The position numbers and the translations under genes were made by a program. A DNA stretch of 64,000 nt from Clitopilus passeckerianus (Eukaryota; Basidiomycota; Agaricomycetes; Agaricales; Entolomataceae), in NCBI GenBank assembly GCA_944990035.1, contig CALYLX010000066.1, positions 558,001 to 622,000 on the forward strand, in the 5' to 3' direction. Every line of letters begins with the position of its first letter. The stretch's first letter is position 1. Positions 25,337 to 38,026 of this stretch are shown one piece after another. The notes below the pieces were generated by a model. The model was not told the DNA's origin and ran no database searches. It was given only the letters and a program-made list of their open reading frames with translations.

Positions 25337-26603
25337 TCAGAGCACATGAGCTGCGTGCAATAGCCAGACAAGCCCGAAAATGAAAAACACTGGTGTATTC
25401 AAAGAAGTTGGAAGCTGTGCAGCGTTGGAAGTTGTGCTGGTAGCGGGTGATGTCGATGTCGACGAGCCTCCATTCGGCGACGTGGGAGTTGGAGCTGAGG
25501 TGTCTGGGTTCGGCACCACAGGAGCATACTTTGAAGGCACCGTAACAACAATGCTATCCAAGTCTATTGGTAGGGGGTCAGGTGAATGTGAAGGACAATG
25601 CGTTGAATGCACGTACCAAAGAAAGAGTTATGCACACCACCAATGTTAGCGATGGTGAGCTTGTGAACGGACTCATCCAGATTCGAGGCAAAGTACTCGA
25701 GTGTGGGTTTTTGCTGCTCGCATGTCAAGCCGTATTCGCCGCCGCAACCTGATATGCCCCAATAGATTTCTGCAGGGCGGTTGTCTAGAATGACACTATA
25801 GTTTCCGTGATCGTTTTTTTTGTCACCAAAGACGTAGACAGCAGAGCCTGTGGATTGTGAGTAACGATTTAGTAGGATTCTTTTGGCAGCACACACCGTT
25901 GAAGGTTAGTGTCACGGATGCTTTATCTTCGTGGGTGTAAGAGGTACCACCACCGCTGAAATTGCCAGACTTGTTTGAGTCCCAAGTGCCGCTGTACTTC
26001 AAGGCTGGGTTGTCTTCTTCGTAAGTGACATTTTGAACTGTAGCTCTGGACATAATTTCTCAACTTCAAGTCCTTACAGAAAGCAAGTCGACTCACCCTG
26101 CTGGCGCGAGCTGTACAGGTGCATGTATATAATCAAACAGCAACGATGGACCAGCGTCCCCGCCATTGCCGAGGTTGGTCAAAGTCAACTGGTGGAAGCC
26201 ATATGAAAGAGCGTCATTCCCGTATAGAAGGACGGACGTTGACGCATTTCCATCGGACGACGCGTTCTTAGTCTCTGTTTTAGAGTCAATGGTGACGCTA
26301 TATGCGCCATTTTGGCCGGAAGAATGACCGTAGATGTAGATTTCAGGACCTTTCCAAAATGTCAGAGGGTGTTCGACCCGAGGATAGCCGGCCAAACTCA
26401 CCAGTGAAGTTGAAAGAGACTGACGCGCCGGCAATGTTGGTCTGGTGGTAGGTTCCCATCCACCATGGTGAAGCATCTCCATCCTTGAAATCAGCACTGG
26501 ACGGGTCAGGCGTTTCCCAGTCTGATTGTTTTGCGTAAGAGAGGACCGAGTCGAAGTCGTCAACGGTAACGTTAACGTTTACAGCTGACTTGTCCACAGG
26601 CAT
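25337..26603 (-). CDS. Two-domain beta-sandwich-like surface protein with C-terminal hydrophobic tail
   Basis: I do not know a gene name. Two similar domains of roughly 120-140 residues follow each other. Each starts with a VTxxD/E strand (VNVTVDDFDSVLSY; NVTYEEDNPALKYSGTW), then a Y-H/T-x-x-x-A/D-x-V-x-F strand (SVSFNFTG; SVTLTFNG), a G-x-Y-S-V-x-x-D strand (GAYSVTID; GNYSVILD) and an H-x-LT-x-N-G strand (HQLTLTNLG; HKLTIANIGG). This looks like an internal duplication of a jelly-roll domain common in basidiomycete surface proteins. A Ser/Thr/Pro linker leads to a terminal hydrophobic helix (PVFFIFGLVWLLHAAHVL), suited to a GPI anchor or membrane span. The first ATG (26603) gives no signal peptide (MPVDKSAVNVNVTV), which is odd for such a tail. 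Several N-glycosylation sequons are present. Confidence 0.7.
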
Positions 26604-27438
26604 TTTGAGAGGTTCAGAAGAGGCTCAGAATACGGAGAACTGAACGTGTTGAAATAGTAGTTCTGGTTGAAGCTTGGGAACGAAAAGCGTCAACAACGCG
26701 GTTACACGGTGATCATTGACCACAGGGTCCATTTTGTGGTTGTGGGTGGGCGTCCTTACACACCGCCTGGTTTTGGGCATTGTGGGATTTTCACAACCCA
26801 GTTTCGACCTTTTTCCATTTCTTTGACAAGCAAGCAAGGTTGAGGGAATAGACAAACAGATAACATTATTATTGTGGGGCTGAATTCGCGCTAGCCCTTC
26901 GCGTGTGGTTTAAGATGTATCTACTAAAATAGGCCCAATCTAGGGACTGTACACAGTACTGAACAAGATAGAAGTATGTTGAATCAGACTTATGGGTTCT
27001 GTATGATACGCATGCAAGTAAATGGTGGCAAGATAAAGTCCGAGTATCGAACAGGGAATGGATAGAGTGAGTATGCAATGCTGATGAAAGCAACAACGGC
27101 GGCATGTGAGTTGGATCAGAAGATGAATGTGAATGTGGGTTATCTGCGAGGAACACGTGTTGGAATGTCGATGCGAAAGGGAGGAACGAAAGCGATGGGG
27201 ATTTCTAGATGAATGCTGAGAAGTTGAGAGGGAATGTGAAACAACAAGATTGGCGAGCACAGCCAACCCGGAAACATCGAAAGCAAAATCAGAAAACGTT
27301 CGTTCATGAAACCGTGGGTTTGAGTGCAGATTCTCTACCCAGTGGGTCCAGAGCCGGCCCAGATGGACTGAGAGATTCCTCTCTACGTAGACTTGGGACC
27401 GCTCAACGGCCCGACTCCCCGACTACTCCGCGGGCTCC
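26604..27438. other. Intergenic, no gene seen
   Basis: About 835 bp between the surface protein start and the 3' end of the GATA factor gene. Short open frames on the minus strand lack motifs and may lie in the GATA factor 3' UTR or the surface-protein promoter. Confidence 0.4.
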
Positions 27439-30400
27439 TTAGTACACCCTCATGCTCGAATCGTAGTTGTCATTGTGTTGTGCGTAGTCAATGACCATAG
27501 GCGGGTGAATACCATTTGAGGAGTGGCTGTTGTTATTGTTGCCGTTGTTGTTATCCTCAGGCATGGCCATGGGCGGATGGAAGAACGCGGAGAAGAGCAT
27601 ATCGTCATCATGGTGGATGGGCGCTTGTAGGAAGTCCATCGGTGATTCGTCTGCAGGAGGAAGCATGGGAGGGTGGAACAACTGCGGGGAATTCTCGACT
27701 TGAGGCATCATGGGCGGATGCCAGAATGTGTTTCCTGATCCACGAAGTGCCGGTCCAGATCCGTTATTGGGCGAACCATTCGAGTTATTGTGGTTGTAGT
27801 TGTTGCCATTGTTGCCGTTGCCCGAGTCTGGAGACGAGAGGAAGCTGCTGAAAGGGAACTCCATTGATGACCTCTGAGAGTGGGTTGTCGCTGATGAAGC
27901 GGATGTGAGATATCCGTCGTTGAATGACGAATAAGAGCCCGACGTTGAGGACGAAGGTGGCTCAGAAGCGGAGTCTGTGCTCATGCGGCGGCGCTTGTTA
28001 GAGCGTGGACTGATAACATCGTTTTCAGCGTTTTCGGTCGATTCCGATGGTGGGAAGGGGAGGGGATCCGTCGACATGGGATAGATTTGCGAAAGATAGT
28101 CCGGGTTGTATGGTCCAGGGAAGAACATGTTGGAGGAGGCGAGGTCCTGACCCAGAGCGCCAAGCAGCTCAGACTGCGAGTTACGGAAGTCGATATCCTC
28201 CGTGTAGTCGTAGTTGATCTGAGCAGTGGAGGAATCAGGAGCGAGGGTGGGGGAAGCGTCTGGAGCAGGAGAAGTTCTCCTACTCGCACCCGGGCTTGCT
28301 GAAGGTGTATCGGGATTGCCACGGCGAGTGTCATGACGAGATCGTTTGCGTATGACGTCCGACTTCATGGAAATGGGACGAGCAGAGCCGTGCAGCTTAT
28401 AGTAGAGCCCGCATCTGTGCCTTCATTAGGCTTCGAGGAAAAGGGGGGAAGGTCGCGAAAAACTTACGCATTACAAACTGTTTTACCTTCGTCGTCCTTC
28501 CGCCAGAGGGGCGTCGCAGTCGTGTGGCAGTTGCAACATTGCGCTGTCCGGTTGACAGGTGATGAGCATCTTGGCGGAGGTTTAGTTACTGGGGATGACA
28601 AACCCATGACGTCGACGGTCTCCTGGCGGGGAGGGGCTTGTGCACGTTCGCCATGGCTGTTACGCATGCTCTTGGGACGAGGGCGTTTATGCTGAGGAGA
28701 TGATAAGCATGAAGTCAGACATGAACGTGCGCAAGTAAACTCACCAATTTGCAATAAAGGCCACAAGCATTGCAGTTGAGCTCGTCATTCAAGCCGCGGC
28801 GCCAGAGAGGCGTATGGGTTGCGCCACAGTTAGAACATTCAGCCTTGACTCCGCCAGGAGCTGAGTTCATCCCATTGAGTGAACGGAGGCCACTGTTACC
28901 CAAGTTCGTGGCGGTGGCACCAGGACCTGAGGAGCGAGTAGCCGGGGTAGGTTGGGTTCGGAGGGTGAGGGCCGGACGTCCGACGGGTGTAGTGGACCGA
29001 ATGTCGTAGAGATTGTTCACTTTTGATGGAGCGACGGTCTGGGGATACTCCTTAGGGATGGTGGCAGGAGGGATAGATGGAGATGCAGAGGGACCGGCGA
29101 TCGTCGCACCTCGTTTGCGAGTAGCAATCGGTGCAGAGGCAGACATGGAGGCAGATGTGGATGCAGAAGGGGCATGAGACGAATTGCGACGGTTGAGCTT
29201 GGGGTTGTTGTAGTCGCTGCCTTCGTCGTCGCTTTCGTTGTTGATGCTGCCCTCGTCCTCGCTCGCGAGAAGGGGACGAATGGGGGTCATCGACATTGAA
29301 GCAGCCTTGCGTTTGCGAGAATTCTTGCGAACCATTGTCGCTGCAGGAGGCCGCATCTGGACGTCCAAGTCGGCCGAAGATGACCGGGAAGAACTCGGCT
29401 GAAGCTGTGAGTCGGTTGAGGACGATTGTTGGGGGTATTGGAAATTCCAGAGATTGGCAGCAGTGCTTCCAGGGGTGTCGGCGTCGCTTAGCATGTCATC
29501 TAGAGGAATTTCGATGGTGGGCCTAACAATACCAAATTTATCGGGAGAGGAGGAGAAGCTGAGACCCTCGCCGTAGTTCATAGAGTTCGTGACAGTAGGA
29601 GTGGGATATAATAGAGCAGCGGGACCAAAATCATTAGAAAATAAAGATGGGAAATGGAGAGCGGTAGGCGTAGTCAGACTTGATTTTCGACTGTGCGAAG
29701 TGCCCGAAGTCTGTTGCGGTGGGTCCTTGTCGTTGCCTTCCGTATCATCGGTAGGGACAACGACCATGTCATCTTCATGGCGGCTTGTGCTACGCGCAGC
29801 GTGAGCTGGCCGCTTGAGGAATTCCGCAGAAGGCTTGAGGTCGGGCTTTTGGACGGGTGCATTTGAGGGAGGACTTGGAGTATCAACGCTGAACGTGAAG
29901 TTCATGCGTTTGATAGTCCCCGGCGCAGCATTGATGCTAGCTTCACGGCTACGCTCCTTCTCAGCGGCTCGTTGGCGTATGATATCCGCTGAGTGGTTGG
30001 GTTTGTAGTCAGGAGCCTCCAGCTCCTCAATACTCCTACACGACGGATAGGGTTGAGGGTTAAATCCGTGAACTTTCGTATTGAGCACAAACTGCGTACC
30101 TTCCCTTCTCCTTATCGAGTCTGTCACCCATAATCTTGGAAAGCTTCTTGAATTCGCGTTTCGATCGAGCATTGTCCGTGTCGACCATGAGATTATGAAG
30201 GTGCCATAACCTCCAGCTCAAGTTCTCAAGGCGCTGACCTTGCTCGAGGAAGCTTGCGACCTTGGTGCATACCTGTCAAGGGCTTAATGAAAACCTCATG
30301 GATAACGTTTTAAATACGTGACAGACCTTCCAGGTCTTGGTCAGTGCCTCAGAGTCGCTAAGATTACTGAAGGCGACAAAGGACTTGTTTCCCTACGCCA

Positions 30401-30474
30401 GGCTTAATTCCGACTAACTCCTCAATGTCGCACATCTGACTCACTTTGAACTTGAGATTAAGGATAGAGGGCAT
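27439..30474 (-). CDS. GATA-type zinc finger transcription factor with two fingers and an N-terminal DUF1752-like region
   Basis: The gene starts at 30474 with MPSILNLKFK, then KSFVAFSNLSDSEALTKTW and LEQGQRLENLSWRLWHLHN, which match the DUF1752 segment found in nitrogen-type GATA activators such as Gaf1, AreA and Nit2. After Ser/Pro-rich sequence come two GATA fingers of the C-x2-C-x17-C-x2-C type: CSNCGATHTPLWRR ending in CNACGLYCKL, followed by HKRPRPKS, and CCNCHTTATPLWRK ending in CNACGLYYKLHG. The finger-coding region is split by introns near 28745 and 28465. Both fingers keep all zinc ligands and the TPLWR recognition stretch. Downstream is an Asn/Ser-rich region with an HPPM motif four times. 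Two fingers plus DUF1752 is unlike classical single-finger AreA and lacks the Cys-rich spacer of the iron regulators (SreA/Urbs1). Role is probably nutrient-responsive transcription; targets are unknown. Confidence 0.88.
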
Positions 30475-33400
30475 ATTCAATCTGAACGTGTGTGGTCGTT
30501 AGAAACAGAGCGCGGTGAAGGAACAACAGTTAAGATGTGAAAAATGGGTATAGACACAAATATAATATGTATTGATTTGCAAATATACAAACTCCGGTCC
30601 TGTCCTTCCGGTCAATGGTCCCATCTTTTTCGCTGTCTCCGCCCATTCTCCCAACAACAATCCGGACCACATATGACTCTTCTATTTGATTCGAGCCGAA
30701 AACCGAGCTCAAATGACCCAACATCAATCGACCTAAGGGTAATCCAATTCCGCAATCCCATTTACGTCCCTGTGCCTCATTCAGTCCCCATTGCACATCC
30801 TTACATGTGTTCGACAAGATACTATTCTCGTTGATACACGCAGCCAGCGCTCGGCGTGTATTAGCCTCCAGTGATAGTGCAATAGTCACCGTAGACACAC
30901 CTTTCCCTCGTGTAATAGAAGGAGCTTCTTCCCGGCTCTGGGCCGGCGCGTATCTGTACAGCTTTCCTGCTGAACGTTACTATCCCCAGAGGAGTAAGAG
31001 TAAAGATAAAGCCTTCGTGGATTCAATGAAGGAAGACATCTCGATCATCATTGTGGCACCTCAGCTCACGCCATGCGTGGCTTCTTGACCACGGCAACAC
31101 GACATTCTCCAACCTAACCAGCACGAGGCGAGAGACCATATTGTTCCTAGGCTATTCTGATCCTCCTTGAGGTCCGTTCGCAATCGAAAACCTACCAATG
31201 CCAATGTCTTCTAACAATCCGAGGATAAGCTTTGCTGACCATTAATCCTGCAATTGCCGGGGTTAGAGCCCTTCACAACTCATCTCACAATAGCAATGAC
31301 TCACATTCAGAACGTCAATTTTACACCCCAGTAATTTGTTCATACGGCTGGTAGTTATTAATTGGCTCCATGGTGCTGTTATGTATTCAGCTCTCCACGA
31401 ATCCAAAAGACCCCTTCTCTCGATGTCACGACTCCTCAGTCAGCTCTATCATTTGATGTTCACCACAACACAAGGCGAAGATGCCCATAACCCTGTGTCC
31501 GCAAACGCATGTGCCTTAGATTCCAGAGAGAACTGCGATGTTCGATTCCGGGGAAACGCAGTCACAAGATCCAGGAATAGAAGACGAATGTCACCTCGAG
31601 GCATGTTTTCGAAAAGACCAGCTGATGCAAATGATGAGCAGACAAATCTAATCAGCGGCTGTGTAAACTTGGTCTTCAGAGCCAGACAAGAAAACCCAAG
31701 GTAAAGTAGAAAGTTTTTTGTCGTCTTTTCGCAGCCGAGTGTCCAGACATCATAGGAAATGAAGCCTCGTTTTTGGGCTTTCATGCCTTTGCCTCAGGAA
31801 GGAAAGCGGCTTGAAGTGACATCATTGCACCCACCTTTCAGGTAAATGAAAACAGCTGGCTTGGGGATCGGCATCTCATCCAAATGATACGCGTGCGCGT
31901 AGCAAACGGAGTTTGTATGGAAGATAGCACCAGACAGGGGGAAACCACAGCAGCGAATGAGAACAAAGGAAAGCTGAGCTTGTTCGCAGATGCCTTCCCG
32001 CGAAGAATGCTAGTTGATGTGGTTTCGTGGTTTCCTAGACCAAAGAAGAGCGCCTTCTCAGCAAACGTGCAGCCAGTGGGATAATGACATCTGGCTCAGA
32101 ACCAGTTCAAAACCACCGAAACGAATGACTAATCCACCCGATTGTCCAGGTGCTAAATGAGCCGAACCAAACCCCTTTCATCGATAAGAGTTCATCGATA
32201 AACGCCCGTTTGCTGAATAGGAAATCATCACCTGCCACAACATTCGCCCACTGCCGCCTACCTGCAAGTAACTGGCCCACGTGTGTTCGTGAATTGTGAA
32301 GTTCAACCGTTCATCTTCTCACCCATCCAGTGTTGAACTTCAGGAGGAACGTGGCCTATGTTTCGGCAGGGAAAGATAAGAAAACTCATCGCCATTGGTT
32401 CTGGTTTTCAAACCAAAATGTATTAGCATTTCTGAGCTTGAACAAACTCCATCTTCGTTAGTTTATTACGTGTTTACACGTAGTGACGGTGGCAATGGAG
32501 CCGAGACCCTACTTTCCAGAAGAACATCTGCGGACTTCCGCAATTCAGAAGCAGTAAGCTTTACCAACAGGTGGGCTGTTATCCAGCTGAACAGTCGCCT
32601 CTTCCACACGACCGGCATTCTATGCCTTGATACGTCGTATACGGCCAGATTGAATGAATTAATTGAAAGACGATCAACAGATCACCAGGTACTGGATACC
32701 ATGACCGCTTGCGGTCCAGTGATATGTAGGTTCCTGAGCATAGATAGAAATGAGATGCCTCGTGAGTTTCTTGGGGAGCCACTTTCGAACCCTTTCGTTG
32801 AGAGCATTGGCGCAGACGAGATGATCGCTTTCGCGGACCATCTGAAGCCTGCAAGGGGCATCTCTTGTCCATTTCATCAACAGACCGAGTATGGGCGCTT
32901 GCAAAACGCCATCGCAAGGTAGCGTCCGGTGATTACTCCTCCAAGAAAGAATAGCTTGGGCCTGCTTCACGAGACCTCGATAACCGGACCTAGTGTGCAT
33001 GTTCATACCGAATATGCCGGAATGCAGATAAGAATTGCAAAGGTTGCGTGGCGTGGTGCTCATTTGGACGTTTGGACGAGTGGAGCCGGATCCAAGAAGT
33101 GAGCAGCGGCAGAGCAGGCGCGGCAAGCCTGCCAGGAATAGATAGCAGCGTAGACCATCCAGGTGTCACGACGACTAAGCTCAAGGAGGAATGGCGAGCT
33201 AGAGTGCATACCTCAGCATCTAGAAACACGTTGTCCGATGTCACTCGGAGAACGAAAGTTGTCGAGGTATTATGATTGGAAGAGCCCGGGACCCACTGCA
33301 ACAAATGGTGATTCCAGAGCATCATCAAGTAATCCAGACAGAGAATCAGAGAAGAAAGCATACGGCCGTTCAAGAACGGACCTGTCCGTAACCCCACGTT

Positions 33401-35569
33401 CTGTCAAGATCGAGGCGTACCATTGCATCGTGTTTTGGACTCGAGCCAAGAAGGGAGCGAGAGAGTCATGAGAAGCTGGTGATAAGCATAGAAGAGAGGG
33501 AAAAGAGGTGCCTCGTTCCGTGGTTGTGGTTTTTGAACTCCATGTCTCGACTTTCTAAACGTTCTTTTGCCACACTATCATATCGATCTTGATTCATCGA
33601 GGAGGATCCCGATATCGATCAAGATCTTACGGTATGCGGAGGAATAAGAGTCTGTTAATCGATCATATTTACTGAGAACGGGAGTCAAAAACGTTGGATC
33701 GTCGCGATTTAAACGTGTATTGGAGGCAGAATAGAGCCATGGAGTAGCACGACGCGCGTGCAATAGATCGACAATACTGGCAAGTCCCGTCTTTTGTATA
33801 TGCAATACCTGGCTCAAGGGCAGACTGAGTCTACACGGAGAAAGATCATATAGTTCTCGGAGTGTAAGAACCGTAAAGATAGCTAAATAACGATGATCCT
33901 GGCCCTTCAGTTTTGGCCAGGCGGCTCGAGAGTGAGATGAGTGTCGTGAATGGCCTTCGAAAGTCACAAACGTCAATAGCGCGTCCGTCATATGACGCGG
34001 TGCCTAGGTCACGTCCTCGCCTTAGTCATGATTAATATTCTTCGAAACTCAAATCTTCGCAAGCTTCTCGAGGTTGTCGTATTGACTCGAACAAACCCTG
34101 CTGAATGAAATCAAAAAATTTCGAGGGCATCTACCCAAGGGTAACGAAAGTATGTTCTTCGTGGAGTAGAAAATGAGCCAGCCGTTCTCGCTCCATTCTA
34201 AGTGTCTATCGAAACAACTGGGAGTTGACGGCTAGTTTGACAAGGCAACATATGGAAGCAGCGTCACCATTTTTGGAGAAAGTAAAATCAACTGTCCAGT
34301 TAACGAAAAGGTTTTTGATACAGACGTGGCTTTGGTGGGGATACAGCGGGCTTTCCGAAGAAATACAAACTGCAACTACGACTCGGAATATGGAGGGGTG
34401 GAAAGTGTTCGGAATCGAATGTACTGCCAGTGGAAGCTTTGTAAATCTGTAAAACCTTCGACAATACGCGTTGCAATTGTGCAGCAGTAAGTTTTAAGCA
34501 GGGAAGCCTTCCAATGTAGCCTTCGGAATAGCATATGAATATGTCCCTTGATCTATGAAAGGCCAGGGTCTTACTTAGTAGCTTCGAAAAAGCCATTTGC
34601 GCCATGATCGAACAGGCATGAATCACGTTTGGTCAGTTCAGCGAAAAGTGGCGTTGAAACACATGCACTGGCGTTTGTTTGACCGCGTCCCTAGTGTCCT
34701 CCACTGTACTTCTCGATTGGCTTGAAGCGTCCCGTGTCCAAGTTATAAGTATGTGCCACAACTGCTGTGTCGTTCTCATGGTTCACATGTGCATCATAGC
34801 TGGGAGACAAGGTACCATCTCGTGGCTGTCTATCTTGGCAGGTCCTGGCGACATACAGCCCAAGGAATCCAGTCAATTCAATGCTCTTCTTACGAGAGAA
34901 TTCTGCAGCCTTGCGAACCTTCAGTGCCTCCAGAATTTACGGAATCCGTAGAATTCGCAAGGTTACCATTCCTAAGTCCATATTGAGCGCTTAAGCACGC
35001 ATCAGATCCTCGAAGCTCCAGCCCTCGTGTGGTTTTGATGTCATAGAGAGGTCAATTGCATATGTTTTGATCTAACCGGTAATGCCTGTCAACACCTTGG
35101 AGGTTTAGCCTGAGACAGGAGTTGACTCGGGTCGACGCTCATAGAGACAGTAGAGTTTTCAGAGCTGATAAATGGTACTGAATAGCATTCAAGCTTCAGC
35201 ATCGTGTAAAGCATATGCTTATTCAAGTTGTACTCTTAAGTGATCGACGTGTGGATCTCTCAAGGGTCAACGAGACTGATTGGGCTTGTCCGCCGATTGA
35301 GGCATAGCCGCTGTGCTGCAGTAGCTGGCTGGTCATATTCTCAAGACAAGCCGAGCGCTTTTCGTGACAAATTAGCAGAGAATTAGCGCAGTAAGAGATT
35401 TCCAAGCAAGGCTCATGTTCCCCAAGCAGGGGCTGCGTCGTTGATTGAATGGGGCTAGAGGCAATGCTGGCAAACTCGAACAAACGAAAAGTGTAATGGC
35501 CTGCGGGGTTCGTAGACTCTGTATCCCACTTCCACGTTAGCTACCACCACAAACCTCAGCTACAACACA
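30475..35569. other. Gene-poor 5.1 kb region
   Basis: No recognisable gene lies between the GATA factor start and the acyl-CoA synthetase start. The longest open frames are 32395-32922 (plus, 175 codons) and 33578-33991 (minus, 137 codons). Neither shows a family motif, a signal peptide or a convincing spliced extension, and the first overlaps comparable frames on the other strand. Either could be a lineage-specific gene, a decayed gene or chance. The region may serve as a long upstream region or 5' leader for the GATA factor. Confidence 0.4.
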
Positions 35570-38026
35570 ATGTCTCGTATACGCACAAATAAGCCTGGAT
35601 ACCACAAGGAAGGCTCTGTCGAGGTTAAACCTGCTGGTGAAGGCGAAGGCCCAATTCGCCGATGTGCATTGTCACCCGAGCATTTGGTGACGCAACCTTT
35701 CGACGGCATTGAGACTGTTCACGATGTTCTGCTCTATGCTGCTCGTGTTCATGGAACCAGAAATGCTGTTGGCTGGAGAGATATCGTTGATATTGTGGAG
35801 GAAGAGAAGGAGGTCAAGAAGGTTATTGACGGCAAGGAGGTCACCGAAAAGAAGAAATGGAAATACTTCCAGCTCAGTGAATACAAGTACCTCAACTACT
35901 TGGAATTCAAAGACGGTGCTTCTGAGATCTCTCGGGCTTTGGTCGACTTTGGTATCACGAAGGAAAACGTCTTCAACGTGTATGCAGCCACAAGGTGTGT
36001 CCGATTGACTTCATGCCACTCTTCACATAGCCACTGTCCCGGCACCTTCCTTCGTGACACACGCTACCGAGAAGGGCGTTTTCGTGCTCTTTGCTTACCC
36101 CTGAAAACTTTTGACTTTGTTCGACATTGCTGACTCAAATTTTACGCTAGTCCGAACTGGCAACTCATCGCGCATGGTTGTTCGTCAGTTGGAACAACTA
36201 TTGCCACCGCATACGATACCCTTGGTGAAGCTGGCCTCACACATTCACTGAACGAGCCGGAGTGTGTCGGTATCTTTACCAATGCCGAACTGCTCCCGAC
36301 CCTCCAGAAGGTCCTGCCCAACACTCCTAGCGTGCGACTCATTATCTACGACGGCGAGCCAAAAGCAGGAATTGTGGACAAGCTTAACGCTGTTCGGGAG
36401 GGTGTCAAAGTCCTGCACATCGACGAAGTGCGGGCTCTGGGTAAGAGCAAATCCGTAGAGAGCATTGAGTCCAGGAAGCCCACCAAGGATGATGTCGCGT
36501 GCATCATGTATACCAGTGGCAGCACCGGAAACCCCAAGGGTGTCATTATCAAACACAGTAACCTCATCGCCTCTGTCGGTGCAGTCTACACTCTTCTTGG
36601 CCACCATCTTACATACGACGATGCCTACCTCGCCTACCTTCCCCTTGCCCACGTTTTGGAGTACATCGTCGAGCTTTGCATGCTCTTCGTCGGAATGCCC
36701 TCCGGATATGGACGGGTCAAGACCCTCACTGATGCCTCGGTGAGAAAATGCAAGGGCGACTTGGCCGAGTTCAAGCCTACCATTATGTGCGGTGTCCCAG
36801 CCGTTTGGGAGACTATCCGAAAGGGCATCCTGTCCAAAGTCAATGCTGGTGGTGCGCTCAAGAAGAACATCTTCTATGGTGCCATGGCAGTGAAGAAGGC
36901 CGGCATCCCCATCCTTGCTCAACTCGCCGATTCCCTCGTCCTCGGCAACGTACGGGCTGCGACTGGCGGCCGACTTAGGATTGCCCTGAGCGGAGGTGCT
37001 GGTGTCAGCAAGGATACGCAAGAATTCTTGACTACCGCTCTCGTCACTGTCATCCAAGGTGCGCATACATTGCATAGATTTCGGGTTTGACTCGGATGAC
37101 ACTGATTCTGGTTGTCAGGTTATGGTATGACCGAGTCCTGCGGCATGTGCGCCATCCTCCCTCCTGAATTGATGCGCTATGAGTCTGTCGGCGTACCAGT
37201 CCCGTCCATCGAGATCAAGCTCAAAGACGTTGCGGAGGCCGGTTACAAATCTGACAGCAACCCCCCTCAAGGAGAGGTTTGCATCCGTGGCCCTTCCGTC
37301 ACAAGTGGTTATTTCAAGCGACCTGACCTCAACGAGGACGAGACCATTTTCACCAAAGATGGTTGGATGAGGACTGGTGATGTTGGCCAGTGGAACGCTG
37401 ATGGGACTATTTCCTTGATCGACCGGTGGGTCAGTTTGCTCTCAGGTCGAGACAGCTAACTCAATTCTTTACAGTGTGAAGAATCTCATTAAGCTGGCAA
37501 ACGGCGAGGTAGGACCATGCCGCATATACTCTTGAAACATGACTGATGACAACCTCCCGCGTAGTACATCGCCCTTGAGAGGCTCGAAGCGATCTACAAG
37601 TCCTGCAACTTGGTGAACAACATGTGTGTCCACGCCTCCCAAGACGCCAAGCAACCTTTGGCTATCATCATTCCCCACGAAGCCCATCTCCGTCATGCGC
37701 TTCCAGCTCCGAAGAACGGGCAAGACTGGAGCAAGATGTCCCTGGCCGACCTTTGCGAAGACGATCAGATCAAGGAGTTGATCCAGAAGGGGTGCAACGC
37801 TTTGGGCAAGAAGAGTGGATTCAAGTATGAGGAGACCTTGCAGGCTGTCGTTTTGACGCCTGAGGAGTGGACACCCGAGAACGGGTTCGTCACCGCTGCT
37901 CAGAAGATCCAGCGTTCGAAGATAGCCAAGCATTTCGAGAGCGAGATCAAGGTCTGTTTGTGGTGCCGTTCATATTGCGCCTTTCACTGACTTGTGTTTT
38001 TATAGGATGTCTACTCGAGGCAGTGA
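35570..38026 (+). CDS. FAA1: Long-chain fatty acid-CoA ligase (Faa1/Faa4-like)
   Basis: Activates long-chain fatty acids to acyl-CoA using ATP, for lipid synthesis or beta-oxidation. Six exons in phase: 35570-35994, 36151-37058, 37119-37425, 37475-37508, 37565-37951, 38006-38026, giving 693 residues, the usual length. The AMP-binding signature is IMYTSGSTGNPKGVIIKHSN; other adenylate-forming motifs are YLPLAHVLEYIVE, GYGMTESCG, WMRTGDVGQWNADGTISLID and the fatty acyl-CoA synthetase segment VKNLIKLANGEYIALERLE. The C-terminal catalytic lysine region (AAQKIQRSKI) is present. There is no N-terminal membrane anchor or PTS1 (it ends VYSRQ), so a cytosolic or lipid-droplet/ER location is likelier than peroxisomal matrix. 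The symbol is by family resemblance. Fully intact. Confidence 0.95.

Noticed and set aside
32395..32922. Plus-strand open frame of 175 codons as a gene
   Set aside because: No motif, no spliced extension, and comparable frames on the other strand; kept only as a note in the gene-poor region.
30475..35569. GATAAG motifs upstream of the GATA factor as autoregulatory sites
   Set aside because: About four GATAAG in 5 kb is close to the number expected by chance on two strands.
36245..37102. Long minus-strand open frame (285 codons) across the acyl-CoA synthetase
   Set aside because: It is the antisense shadow of a GC-biased coding exon; it has no family motif and the plus-strand gene is certain.
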